Shown in pieces: positions 52,801 through 64,000 of a stretch of 64,000 nucleotides of DNA (within the stretch, counting starts at the first letter, position 1; each line of letters starts with the position of its first letter). Position numbers and translations under genes: made by a program. The DNA lies in assembly GCF_004193775.1 (NCBI RefSeq), contig NC_041008.1:4852731-4916730 (forward strand). The letters run 5' to 3'. Source of the stretch: Glycine soja (taxonomy: Eukaryota; Streptophyta; Magnoliopsida; Fabales; Fabaceae). Under the pieces are notes generated by a model. That model had not been told where the DNA came from and did no database searches. It worked only from the letters and a program-made list of their open reading frames with translations.

Positions 52801-55377
52801 AAGATTTCCTTTACCTTTAATATATAATAAAGAGTGTATTAGAAAATAAATTATTGAAAGGAAAATTTTATCATCTATACAAATCTTGTTCAACTCAAAT
52901 AATATTATTTTCAATAAAAGATATTTGTGATTAAAAAAAAATATATTATTAACATTCCTACTCATTTAACACACCGTATAATTTGAATTAACACTCCTTG
53001 ACACTAAGAATTAAGAAAGCCGTATTATTCTAGAGGTGTTGAAAATTGGGCATTTCAAAGCAGAAAAGGGAATGGACCATTCCCAACTAAGCATTGGTCC
53101 TAATGGTTAATGGAGAGACAACTCTTTGACGATTGGTATACTAATAATTATTGGTACCAGAATAGGTTTTCAGGTTTCCTGCATTAGAACAAACAACCAC
53201 CCATATCATTCCACATCAATTGAATGTGTAACCTGTCTTTTAATACGATGCTCAAGAATTGTTTGGCTACGCACATAGCGTGCAATGTGAGGCTCATTCT
53301 GTGATTCAAATGCTCACAAGTGTATACAAGTCCTTTCACTGAACAACATCTCAAGGATGCCCTACCAAGATTTATTTGCTAGTTGTTCAATTTGTAATCT
53401 ACGGCATAACCAGCTAAAAGGGACCTTGTCTTAAATATACACACATATATAAAGACAAAATTAAATGACACGTGATATTTACTAAAATGATATTTTTTTT
53501 TATCAGGTTCAATATTGTAATTATATATAAATTTATAATATGATGTTAAAATAAACAATTGAATTCTAGACATGTAATTATATATTAAGATAAATTTTTT
53601 TATTATTCATAATTATCATACATTTCTATCAGACTCAAATAAAATTGATTCTTACGAAAAATACATGGGATTGTTTACAAAGAATAAATAAACAAAGATT
53701 TAATGATTCTCTTAATTTCTATAGTTATAAAAACTCTCTGTTTTAATTAATCTTTATGCTTAAAAATATCTCTTTTTAGTCTACACATAATTTTTAATTT
53801 TTTTGTCCTAGCCATAGGAATTATAATGATATGGGCAGGACTAAAATGATTAGAAACAATGTTTTAGGAATAAAATGGGATGTTTTCAATTGTGGAGACT
53901 AAATGGAAAAGTTTTTGTAACTGTAATGACCAATGAATAATTACACCATAAATAAATAAACAAACCTTCAACGGTTAAATTATCAGCTATCCACCTAAAG
54001 ATTATTTTGGTATTCCAAATATTAAATTGTATTTTTAGTTTTTAAGGAGTGGACACGAGTAAATTTGGTTTAGATTTGTGGGATATTCAAATCCAAACCA
54101 AAAAATTATAGTCAATTTGGATTGGATCAAATTTTCACTTTTGTTGGTTATGAACCTAAACGGAACTTACTCGATTGGCTAAAATTGAGTCATTTGGATT
54201 TATTATTAAAATAGTGAAAATTGTCTTTTAAAATATAAAAAAATGTGAATAACAATAAAAATGAACTAGAGAGATGATTTTTTTCCTGTCAAACTACTCG
54301 CAGGCCAATTATTATCATCCAAATAAAAGCAAACAAAAAAGGCCATTAAAACAGCAGTAGTGTAGCCCACAAGTTGCCTAATCTGTTGGCACTAGGCAAC
54401 AGTCTTCTAAGGATTTGGAAGGATTAATTGTGGGTGGCACAAATTCTCTCTCCCATTCTCGTGACACACATTATGTTGAATGTTGGATTGTTTGATGGAA
54501 GAGAAATAGGATGAAAATGGGAGAGAGAATTTAATATAGTTTTGAAAAACTTTTATACCTAATGTATGTAAAAAAAAAAAAAAGGAGCAAACACCAACGT
54601 GTTAATCTAAAGAGGGCACAAACGCAAAAGAGACATTAACGTAACTTAGTGAATAGATAATTTTTTGTTCTGGGATTTACCTTATCCAACTTATCTTTCT
54701 CTTAAGTCACCTCAATCAAACCTCTAAATACAAGTTTCTTTTTGTCCGTCCTTTTACCGTTTACAAATCACGTCCACCAAACATAATGTAAGCATATTAT
54801 TAAGGTTCGATTTCTAAGTCTATATAAAAGAGTATCTATTAAGAGATACTAACTTTTTAAATTTTCATACTACAAAACATTACTCTATCGCGTTCTAGAC
54901 ACTAACTCAATACTGTAAATAATATACTTGTTGGAATTAATATGGTTTAAATCTACTCCTATAGTAGAATACACAACTTAGAAAGTAAGATTATCATTTT
55001 CTTCACTTTTTTAATTAAATATATTTAATATTTTCTTTGCTCTCCCTTTTAAATGTGCATTTCACACCCTATTATGGTTACTAACAAAAAAATTCTCACA
55101 AACATGTCTAGTTATATCTTTTATCTTTACATGTGTACTTGATCTTTTCAATGGTCTATCTCTCTCGATATATTGTCTGGTTTTTCATGTCAATATTGAA
55201 TTCAATATTTTCTTAAGAAATTATCAATAATTAAAAATAACTTTGTATTACAATTTAAATTATCTATAGTAAAACTTAAATATGATTTTCATATTTAAAG
55301 ATATTTATTTATTGTAAATTTTAATTACAATATAATTTATACATTCAAAAGTATTTATTTATTAGGAATTATAATAT

Positions 55378-55408
<31 letters not shown>

Positions 55409-58310
55409 CATTTAATGCACAAGATAAAATATTAATTCATGTGTGTGTAGGTCTATTAAATTATTATCACAAAAAAGATTAAATTACTTAAAAATATTAT
55501 TATAAATTTTTTATTTAAATAAATCCATTGGTTAGGCTAAAATTTTGGAAGGTTACATTATACCTTAAAAATCATTTAAATAAATTTATATTCTCAAAAA
55601 TTAATTTTGGAAATATTAAAATTTTAATGCTATATTTAGTTATAAATATATTGAATACATTTTGGACATTTAAATTTAATTTCTGAACAAATATTTTCAG
55701 GAAAAAGAATATCATGAAAACACAAAAGGGATATATAATAAAAAGGAGTTGTAAGCAGTAAAAGCCGAACTAAAGTACAAGAATATTGGGACATGCCCAC
55801 ATCGGAACACGTAATGGGCTTCCCAAAAGTCCAAGAAGAACACTCAACATTAATTTTTTTTATTCCTATCAATATTAAAATGTTTAAAATTCATGAATGT
55901 AAAATTTTGAGTCTTTTTTGTCATAAAAAAATGTTACTTTTTTACTCGAAGGCAAGTTCAAGTATCAAATTTATATGTTACTCTTTCATTGGTTCTATTA
56001 ATGATTATAAAAATAGATGATTTGTGGGAATTAAAAATCTCCACAAAATACAGAAATTCCCTTCCAATTAGTAAATTTCTCTTTTCTAACTTTCTTCTTT
56101 CCAACTTTGTTCATCTTCTTCAAATTTAAATAAATATATTTTTTTCTTTTTCTTTTTTAAATGTTTTGTTCAAATGTAATGACAAATACCATTTTATTAA
56201 CATTAACATCTTATTCTTCTTTGAATTCTCATTCTTTCTTAAAAACCTAACACACTTACTCTCAAATTCAAGTTATGAATACCAATTATAATATTCTATT
56301 ATAATCAAACGTTGATGACAAATTCAACAACTTGATTTTCAAATTCACCTATCTCTCAAATTAGTTTGGTAGGCGAAGAAGGTGAAAAAAGTTAAAAAAG
56401 AAGAATTTATAAATTTGTGAGTTTTTTCTATGATTTGTGGGGATTTTTAACCTATAGAAATCACTCATTTCCATAACCATCAAGAGAATTAATGAAAGAG
56501 TGACGTGTAGGTTCATATATGTTTGAACTAAAAGTAAGATTTTAATTTTTCAAGGACAAAAAAAGATTTAAAATTTTCCACAGACAAATTTCAAATATTT
56601 CTATATTTATAGGAATAAAAGATATATTTTATCCAATAAATAAAATGGCAATGACCTTCTTTATATGGGCCATAAAATGGCAATAAACTAAGAAAGAGTC
56701 TTATTCCTCTATTTTATTTTCTCTATTAATCCCCCCTCTCTCAGAACATTTGTAACTTTAGTTCCTTGTTTTTTTTTTCCTTATGATTTTCTCACGTTGA
56801 TTTTTTTTAATGCCTTTTTTCCATATCCCTCAAATCTTATTCTTTGTGTGGTAATTATTGGAGAAATTATTACATAATTCACATTATATGTCCATCAATC
56901 TCCAACTGAACAGTAATGTTTTTAAAAATTGAAAATTTCAATCATATTACATAAACATTGATTAGGATTATGTATATTATATATACTTTCCGAATCATCT
57001 AATAATTTCTCAATTTATAGGCATCCTTTTGCGTGAAAAAACTAGTGCCTAGCCAGTTCTTGATGTAGTGAAGCGCAGAGTGGTTTTTGTGGGCCTGCCA
57101 AGAGCTGCTGTTGATTATGGCAGTTCAGCAAAGAGACGCCACTGTTGTTAGTGTAGCAGAAGCACAACGATGGAAGACTTTTGACGTTTTTTTTGTAGGG
57201 TAAAATTAATATGAAAAAATATGTTTTATTTTTATAATACTAAATTAGTACAGAAAATTTTAGGAGAATGAAATTAATATTTTTAAAATTTTACAGGAAT
57301 TCTAAACATATTTTACCCTTTATTGTATTTTAATTTTGTTTTTATTTAATTATTTATTAGTATTTTGTGTTTATTTCTTAGTGAACGGGATTTGAGCTTC
57401 TGGCACAGAATGTGTTTGAAAATTAGATGCATAAAGAAAAGAAATGAAGGATGGACCTTTATCCATGGGGGAGAGTTTGTTAAATTCAAATGATTATAAT
57501 ATGAATTGATGGTTTTATCCTTTTAAAAGAATTAAATAATTACCTCAATCTACTTTTTTTTATAGCAAAAATTCCAAGTCCTCAAAATGAACTTGATTAA
57601 TAAAAGCGTGAGAGACTGAGAGTTTTGGAGAGTTTATAAAATTCCCATTCCATTCTCCTTGTCAAAAGACTCGCGTACCAACGAGAATTGACTTTAAAAA
57701 ATAAATTAGTTTTCCACAAAGCAGCAAAACATAGTTTGAATCTCACAATAAATAGCCCTCTTAAAATTCTCATCCAAGTATACCTTTACATTCTTTATTT
57801 CAACAGAAAATGGAAATAGAGAAGTTGAGTAAATAGAAAAAAATTATTTTGCTCACTTGGCTGGTACAGAGAAATTAAGAAAGGAGGAAAAGAAAAAGAA
57901 TATGAAACCCATATGAAAGTTTTCACTTCTATTTTTTTTTTTAAAAAAAAAACAACTCAAAGTTCTATATAAAAAAAGAAAAACAAAAGAAAGAACACCC
58001 TTTCTAATTTTATCTATATATTTTTCTCTCACTTATCTTGTATAAGATGGTTAACTTGATTCTTTTCATTTCATTAACGGTAAAAAAATATTATATTACT
58101 TGTTCATTTTCTCTTTTTTCTTACTTTTTTATCCAACTAAACAAATATTTTTTTTCTCTTCATCCCGATAACTTAAAAGTATGCATACTTTTTACATATG
58201 TTTTCTCCCACTTCTTTCTACTATTTTTCTTTTCCTTCTTCTTCTTCCCATGTTCAACACCACCAAAGCTTGTAACGTCATTATTACATATCTGACTTAA
58301 TATTTTTTTG
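52801..58310. other. AT-rich intergenic sequence
   Basis: No complete gene is supported. It contains an AT microsatellite (55381-55408), decayed repeat stretches at 53700-53940 and 54040-54190, and a small GC-richer island at 57050-57180. Confidence 0.5.
55381..55408. repeat. (AT)14 microsatellite
   Basis: Uninterrupted alternating AT run of 28 bases. Confidence 0.95.
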
Positions 58311-58317
58311 TTTAATA

Positions 58318-58630
58318 CTTAATAAAAATATTGTTAAAAGTCTTTGATCACATTCAAAAAAATATTATCAAATTATGAATAAATATCACTAATATATTTT
58401 TATGACATTTTATCAAATGTTATATATAGTTTATGTTGTTAAAGCTTAAAAATATCACAAAAAAGCTTTAATAATATACGTAACATTTGATAAATATTAT
58501 AAAATATATTAACAACATTTATTCATAATTTTGTGACATTTTTTTGAATGTCGTCAAAAGTGTTAGTAACATTTTTATTAAATGTTAGATAAAAAAAAAA
58601 ATATTGCTAAAGATCATGTTTGTAGTAGTG
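58318..58630. mobile_element. Foldback element with a CACTA-like right end
   Basis: The arms 58318-58435 and 58465-58590 are imperfect inverted repeats: cattcaaaaaaatattatca and ATGAATAAATATCACTAATATATTTT on the left match the inverse of ATATATTAACAACATTTATTCAT and TTTTTTTGAATG on the right. The right edge ends tttgtagtagtg, the inverse of CACTACTACAAA, which resembles CACTA transposon termini. The matching left terminus is not visible, so the element is probably truncated at that side. No protein is encoded. Confidence 0.55.
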
Positions 58631-58780
58631 CCTGGAAGTATGTTGCTTCCTGCACTTCCCAATTTATTACCTGTATTTTTTTGGATTTTTTTTAACCTTT
58701 TGGATTAATCATTTTGGATTTCCAAAGGGTGATTAAGGAGTGCAGGAAATAACTGGAGAGTGCGGGAAGTAATAATTGTT
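58631..58780. repeat. Short inverted repeat of 'gtgcaggaagt' type
   Basis: ttgcttcctgcacttccc near 58641-58658 is matched in inverse by gagtgcaggaaataactgga and GAGTGCGGGAAGTAAT at 58737-58772. This is a small foldback directly next to the CACTA-like end, with no coding content. Confidence 0.45.
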
Positions 58781-59970
58781 ATTTTTGGGTCCAATGGACA
58801 ACGTGCTATCTCATAAGACCAACCAACAAGAGCCCAATAACTTTTAAGAAACCCAAGTCCTGACCCAGAAATTGATACATGAATAAAACAAAGCAGAATA
58901 AACCAAACGAACACAATCTCATTACGACTTTTAATTTTAAAGACATATGAACAAGACCAAGTTGATGATTTAGTTTGAACACAAGTTAGTGAAAGATTAT
59001 TCGTATCACGCTCTCAATAATTTATGTTTTATGCATCAATGACGCTAATCTTAGTCCCCAAGCTGAAAAGGACGTTGCTTAGATATAAATGAACAAGAAT
59101 TTAGGAAGAGATCATCATATCAAAGAATATATACTTAAAAACTGCAACCCGTAAAAGTGTGAACTAGACTCTTGAGAATGTTTGAGATCATATTTGCTTT
59201 TAAATAATTAATTAATATTTCGTTTTCATTATGTGTTATCATGTAATAACAGTGACGGAATAATATTGATCCACAACATGTAGTTTGAGGTTGAAATTTG
59301 AACCAACAACTACGAAACCGCGTTGATGTTGACTTGTTCATAGAACCACTGTAAAAGTTTCACATTGATAAGCCCACAAATTATTGCCACTTTCACATTA
59401 GAAAGAAAAATAAGTGTATCTTTTAATGTTTCCTGTTCTGTAGCACCCCTACACGTCTAATGATCAAAATTCAAAAGTTAGTTTGATGAATTCCAAGCAA
59501 GTCGTTTACTTCCAGTAAGTCTATAGACCACGAAAAAATATTAAAAAAAAATGGATTTTTTTTTTACTAAGAAAATCACTTTTTTTACAGCAAATGTTGG
59601 TTCGAGGAAATTGGATTCTCTCTCTCTCAATAAATTTACAAGTATTGATTTATTTTTGAGGTATACACGTGCATTTTTCAATATGCAAAAAGCTAGCCTA
59701 TAAATAAATTAATAAGCCGGATTATAGTTCACAAAACGATACATGATGAAATAAAACTAATAACAAATAAGTGTAGATTTTAACGTGTACTTTTGTAAAC
59801 TAATTTCCACGAATAATGAAAAATAAGCCTAGAAATACAAAAACATATTTTGAATTAATAGTTAATATAAATTATGTTGGTTAATTGTAAACTAATCTCT
59901 AATGACCATAAGTTACACATATAATAATAGATATTACATCATTTTAACTTATATCAATCATTACACCATT

Positions 59971-60304
59971 ATTAATTTTTATATATATATATATTTTTTT
60001 TGGGTAAGCAAAATATATTATATATAGGACGCACCAGAAGTGCAAAAATAACAAAAAGACCTATTCCATCAAGCTAGCCACTTGTAAAAGAAGAAGTAGA
60101 TTAGAGAGAGGTGAACCGAATGGTGTCCCAACATACACACCCAATCAACAGAGGCCAGAAATCTATACCAAGTGTACATTAGAGTCAGTGTGAATAAATT
60201 CTCTCTATGCCATGAAAAAAAGGTACGTTCTCTATCCCCACCACCCCACACCTCCTTGACACCACACTAATTCACCTATCTACCACATTAATTTTATATA
60301 TATT
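59971..60304 (-). mobile_element. 5'-truncated LINE tail with target-site duplication
   Basis: The stretch 59989-60286 reads on the minus strand as the end of a non-LTR retrotransposon. It starts in a short frame with VWYRF/W-rich residues similar in style to the zf-RVT tail of plant LINEs (60251-60069). It continues with GCACTTCTGGTGCGTCC and ends with TTTTGCTTACCCAAAAAAAA, that is a poly-A tail. It is flanked by attaattttatatatatt (60287-60304) and a near-identical attaatttttatatatat (59971-59988), as expected for a target-site duplication. Only about 300 bases remain, so it is inactive. Confidence 0.65.
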
Positions 60305-62157
60305 GTGATTTTAACTAATCTAGCCATTTGTGTTAAATATTAGGTCAAATTTTGTCAAAATAAAAAAATTAAATGTATATTTTAAAATATATATTGTATT
60401 TATATTGATTTATATGAATGAAGTATTATATAATTTTATATTAATATAAAATTGTATATGTGTGAGTGTAGATAAAATGATATTTTTGATTGGTGTATTT
60501 TAAAATATAAAATAGTTTAACAAGTTGGATTGAAGGATATTTTTAGAAGAAAATAGAGATTACTAAAAAAAATTAATAACTAATATTTATCAATAGAAAA
60601 TATTATTATTTTTTATAGCATTATTTATTTCTTAATTAGGTAATATTTTCTAATCACAAATACGTATTTCATCTTATATATAATCACCAACTCGACTATA
60701 AATAAATTAATGAACCATGCCATTTTAAAAATATATATTAATGAACTATGAGCTAAAATCTTTATTCGTTCAATAATTGGTGCACTTTTAATATTTCCAT
60801 TCATTACAGTGGGGAATCTTGAAAGTCACAAAAAAATAAAGGAGAATTTTATGGCATGTAATAAAAATGGATATCAATTTGTTTATTTAGAAACAAATGG
60901 AGTAGAAGTTGAAATTGGTCTTTGGCTTTAATTAAGTGTTGAGAGTAAAGACTATATTTAGAAATGTGTTACTTGTTTGGTATTATCACCTTAGATCTAT
61001 TTAAATTCCTTTTTTTTTTTGTCATTGACGAAAGATAAGGTACCTATCATCTAAGTAAAAATTATTAATAGTACTTAATGGGAGTTATTAGAAATTTGGA
61101 ATCACATAATAAATAAATTCTCAATTTATGTTATTCTAAAATAATGCAATATGCCAAAGAAACTAACTGACTTACTAATCATAAATTACAGGTCAATAAG
61201 TGTATCTAGCCAAATCTCAAGCGATAAGTTTGGAAGATGCATAATAATAAGTTGTTGATTTGCCTTTAAAAAAAAAAGTTTGGAAGATGAACGCGCTTTA
61301 TTGTAGTCTAGTCTAGACAAAATTTGATAGGGATGAACCAGTTACATTTTAGACTTAATTTCACTTTTTTGTCTTAAAAATATTATGGTTGTACAGTTTT
61401 AATCCTTCCATTTTTGGTTATACTAATTTGGTTTTAGGATTTTTTTTTTCTATGATAGTTGGATCCCTCTGTCAATGTGTGTAAGAATTTTTTTTAACTA
61501 ATTTTGTTAACGTGTTCCATCATAAATCAAAATTGTACAATTGACAAATAATAACAAATAACATGAGACTGACATGCTTATACGACAAGTAATATACTTA
61601 CTTGATGCAATGCAGGTATTGACGTGATACTAATTAATATGCAGAACTAAACATGCATTTACGTGCACCAAACTTGGCAACGAGAACACTACACAAAGAC
61701 AGCTCGTGCATCACAAGCTAAATTAAAAACATGCCATGCATTGTTTCTTTCTTAATTTCCTTCTTCTTCATCTTCTTTTTATATATAAAAAAATAGAAAC
61801 TCCAGTATTATATATTATATATTTGAATATCATATGTATTGTGTCTGACTAGTTATAAAAAATATGATAGAGATCTCTATCATAGGATTATTAGTTATAA
61901 AATATTTTTGCACAGGTGAAACACATCTAGCTAGGACATGGATTAAAACAAATTGTTTCATTAATTTAATTAGAGAACACGGTACGATAGCATCTTACGG
62001 AATTACGGTACAAAGATGTTATATAAATATTCAATAATTAATTATGATTACAGAAAAAAAAGTAAATAACTGACGCGATCTAAGAGAAATAAATTTAATG
62101 TTATTTATTTGACGAGTATGGTTTCCTCTGAAAATTTCAATACGAGAAAAAAATAAA
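60305..62157. other. AT-rich intergenic sequence
   Basis: No gene is supported. Around 61330-61480 is another decayed 'tttagtccct'-type repeat. The stretch is otherwise low complexity. Confidence 0.55.
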
Positions 62158-62327
62158 TATTTTTATTTTTATTTTTATTTTTATCTGAGGGCAATTGAAT
62201 GGGCAACACAGTATGAGTATCTCTGGACTCTGAACAAATAAGACAGAGTCACTGTAGAGTTTACAATTTTTGATTAGGGTGAGTTTTGATTGTGTAAAAG
62301 AAAATAAAAATAAAAATAAAAATAAAA
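62158..62327. repeat. Inverted pair of (TTTTA)n / (AAAAT)n runs
   Basis: Four or five TTTTA units at about 62158-62184 are faced by AAAAT units at about 62301-62327, separated by 116 bases of normal composition. The two runs are complementary and could form a stem of some 25 base pairs. Confidence 0.75.
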
Positions 62328-62416
62328 TATTTGAATTAAAGTAGAAAAATGAAGGTTGTTTAGATTAGTGAAATGACAATGGTAGGCATAAAATGCCAAA
62401 AAGGATGAGTGAGATT

Positions 62417-62600
62417 CACGTGCTTGTTCCATGGAAGTCCAAGCTGATTCACGTGATGATCACGTGCTTCTCCCCTGGTGGGCCCAAGCGAAACGTGGAA
62501 TGCGTGTGATGCGCGGAAACGTGTTTGTTTTGTTTTCGGACAGAGTCACATCGACAAAACGCGTGACCGTCACCCGCTCCAATGTATTCTTTTCACGCGC
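62417..62600. promoter_or_regulatory. G-box and CGCG-motif cluster
   Basis: Three CACGTG G-boxes lie within 50 bases at 62417-62422, 62450-62455 and 62461-62466. The last two form an exact inverted repeat with a single central base (CACGTGAT-G-ATCACGTG). The first two sit in direct repeats gattcacgtg, 33 bases apart. AACGTG words follow at 62492 and 62519, then ACGCGT at 62559-62564 and ACGCGC at 62595-62600. G-boxes bind bZIP and bHLH factors; CGCG words bind CAMTA-type factors. The block is GC-richer than its surroundings. I infer a promoter or enhancer, target gene unknown. Confidence 0.5.
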
Positions 62601-64000
62601 ATTGGGGGACATTATTAAATCAATATTCTATTTTCATGACAATATGCGTTTAATTATCATTAATAAAAACTCAAATTAACTTTTTTTTGTCACTTAAGTC
62701 CCCAAATTATGCATCAAATGAGAAGAAAAAAGCTCCTCTTAATGACTAATATAAAACTCTACAAAATTTTAGCAACTTATTTGAATTTTCTTAATTTTAA
62801 GAATTAAAATGATACTGAGATACAAATTTAAATAACTAAATTGATTATTTATTCAAATAAACGAGTTCATTATAAATTATGGGTTTTATTACTAAACAGA
62901 ATAATTTTAGTATATTTTTTAAAAAAATATATTACATATTTCATTAATTTACTGTATGTCATGAACAAAATATCATTATCTATATTGAAATTTACATGTA
63001 TATTTTGATCGTTATTAATATACTTATTTTAGTTTTAATTCCTTTATAATTTTAGTTTTGATTTGTATTTCTTAATTTGTTAGAAAAACAAACAACTTAT
63101 AAGTCTTAAGTTTGTATAGTGATACGTCACGTTGAAATATAAAATTGGTTTAACACCAATTTATGAATATGACATATAAAAAAACTAACAACCAATGAAT
63201 TATTTTCTTTTTTTTGTGTGTGTGGGTAAAAAATAATAAAATAAAGAAACACTTTCAATGTTACTAAATAAGACGCCAATTTTTAAATAAATTGAAATCT
63301 TTCTTTATCAAACAATGCATTATCAGTGAAAATATTATATAAGGATCTTATTAAATGAAATTTACATTTAATTAATTCTTATTTTGATCTTTAATTTATT
63401 TTTTATGCTTAGTTTGGTCCCTTTATTTATTAAATAAAACCATATTTGTCCCAATTTTCTGCTTTTTTCTTTTTCCTGGTTGATGATCTAGAAAATTTTA
63501 ATTTAACAATTTCTGATACCCAAATATATGTTCACAGCAGTCGTATAGATCCTGAGACTATATGTTTCTAACAGGATATATTTCTATTCTATTTCCTTAT
63601 TTTTAAGACATATTTATCAAAAAAATTTCTTCTAAACTTATATATACGCAAATGTTAATTAATATATGATTAGAAAAATTTATTTATAGTTGTTTGTTTT
63701 TGTTCAATACATTTGTGGTTTTTTTAAAGCGAATAAATATTTAAAATAAAAATAGAAACACGTCAATCATTATTTTAAAATTAAATAAAATATAATTTGT
63801 TTAAATTAATAATAAAAATAAATATATTTTAAAATTTTCACTTTAATTACTTTTTACTAGTGAAATTTAATTTTCCACTTTAATTGTATAATTTGTCCAA
63901 TATTATATTTTGTGGCATTTTTTTTCATGCAATACTATATTTCATGATATTTTTTTATGTGCTTATTATGTATAATGCATTCTTATATATTTATTTCCAT
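62601..64000. other. AT-rich terminal stretch
   Basis: No gene or clear element; the window ends in low-complexity AT-rich DNA. Fragments of 'tttggtccctttattt' repeat type occur near 63040 and 63410. Confidence 0.5.

Noticed and set aside
54805..54825. GGTTCGATTTC word as a possible tRNA T arm
   Set aside because: Upstream sequence does not form D or anticodon arms.
62431..62679. 82-codon plus-strand open frame over the G-box cluster
   Set aside because: It overlaps the regulatory motif cluster, has no known domain, and its last third is AT-rich sequence typical of noncoding DNA.

Overview
The window looks like nuclear DNA from a dicot plant, most likely a legume such as Glycine. The reasons are very AT-rich intergenic sequence, GT-AG introns, genes widely spaced, many small decayed transposons, and three plant-type protein genes. 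The species is an inference; the eukaryotic plant origin is secure from the proteins.

Layout. From 1 to 5.6 kb is intergenic sequence with a repeat-derived reading frame (about 360-985) and a foldback element (2274-3010). From 5.67 to 9.95 kb on the minus strand is a complete auxin response factor gene. I could assemble 14 coding exons whose phases all fit, giving a 716-residue protein of the ARF9/ARF18-like, repressor-type class. Its leader (9954 to about 10.58 kb) holds a (CT)17 run and several short upstream ORFs. From 10.6 to 25 kb is AT-rich intergenic sequence with a 220-bp tandem duplication and several dispersed repeats. From 25.0 to 29.84 kb on the minus strand is an intronless exportin-2 (CAS/CSE1) gene of 962 codons. 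A consensus splice donor directly follows its stop codon, and plausible noncoding 3' exons lie downstream.

From 30 to 41.7 kb is intergenic sequence with twin AT microsatellites. From 41.74 to 42.32 kb on the minus strand is an intronless DREB-type AP2/ERF gene of 191 codons, much more GC-rich than its surroundings. From 42.4 kb to the end I see no complete gene. This part holds a 636-bp palindromic element (43791-44426), a small element (49061-49254), a duplicated segment pair (52.2-52.8 kb), a foldback element with a CACTA-like end (58.3-58.63 kb), a 5'-truncated LINE tail with a visible target-site duplication (59971-60304), and a tight cluster of CACGTG G-boxes and CGCG motifs (62417-62600). 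That cluster may be a promoter for a gene beyond the window.

The three genes are unrelated in function (auxin-responsive transcription, nuclear recycling of importin-alpha, DREB/ERF transcription), as expected for a plant chromosome without operons. I found no RNA genes, CRISPR array or gene cluster, and no convincing new multi-gene system. The most useful leads are regulatory: the XPO2 3' UTR splicing, the ARF leader uORFs, and the G-box cluster.
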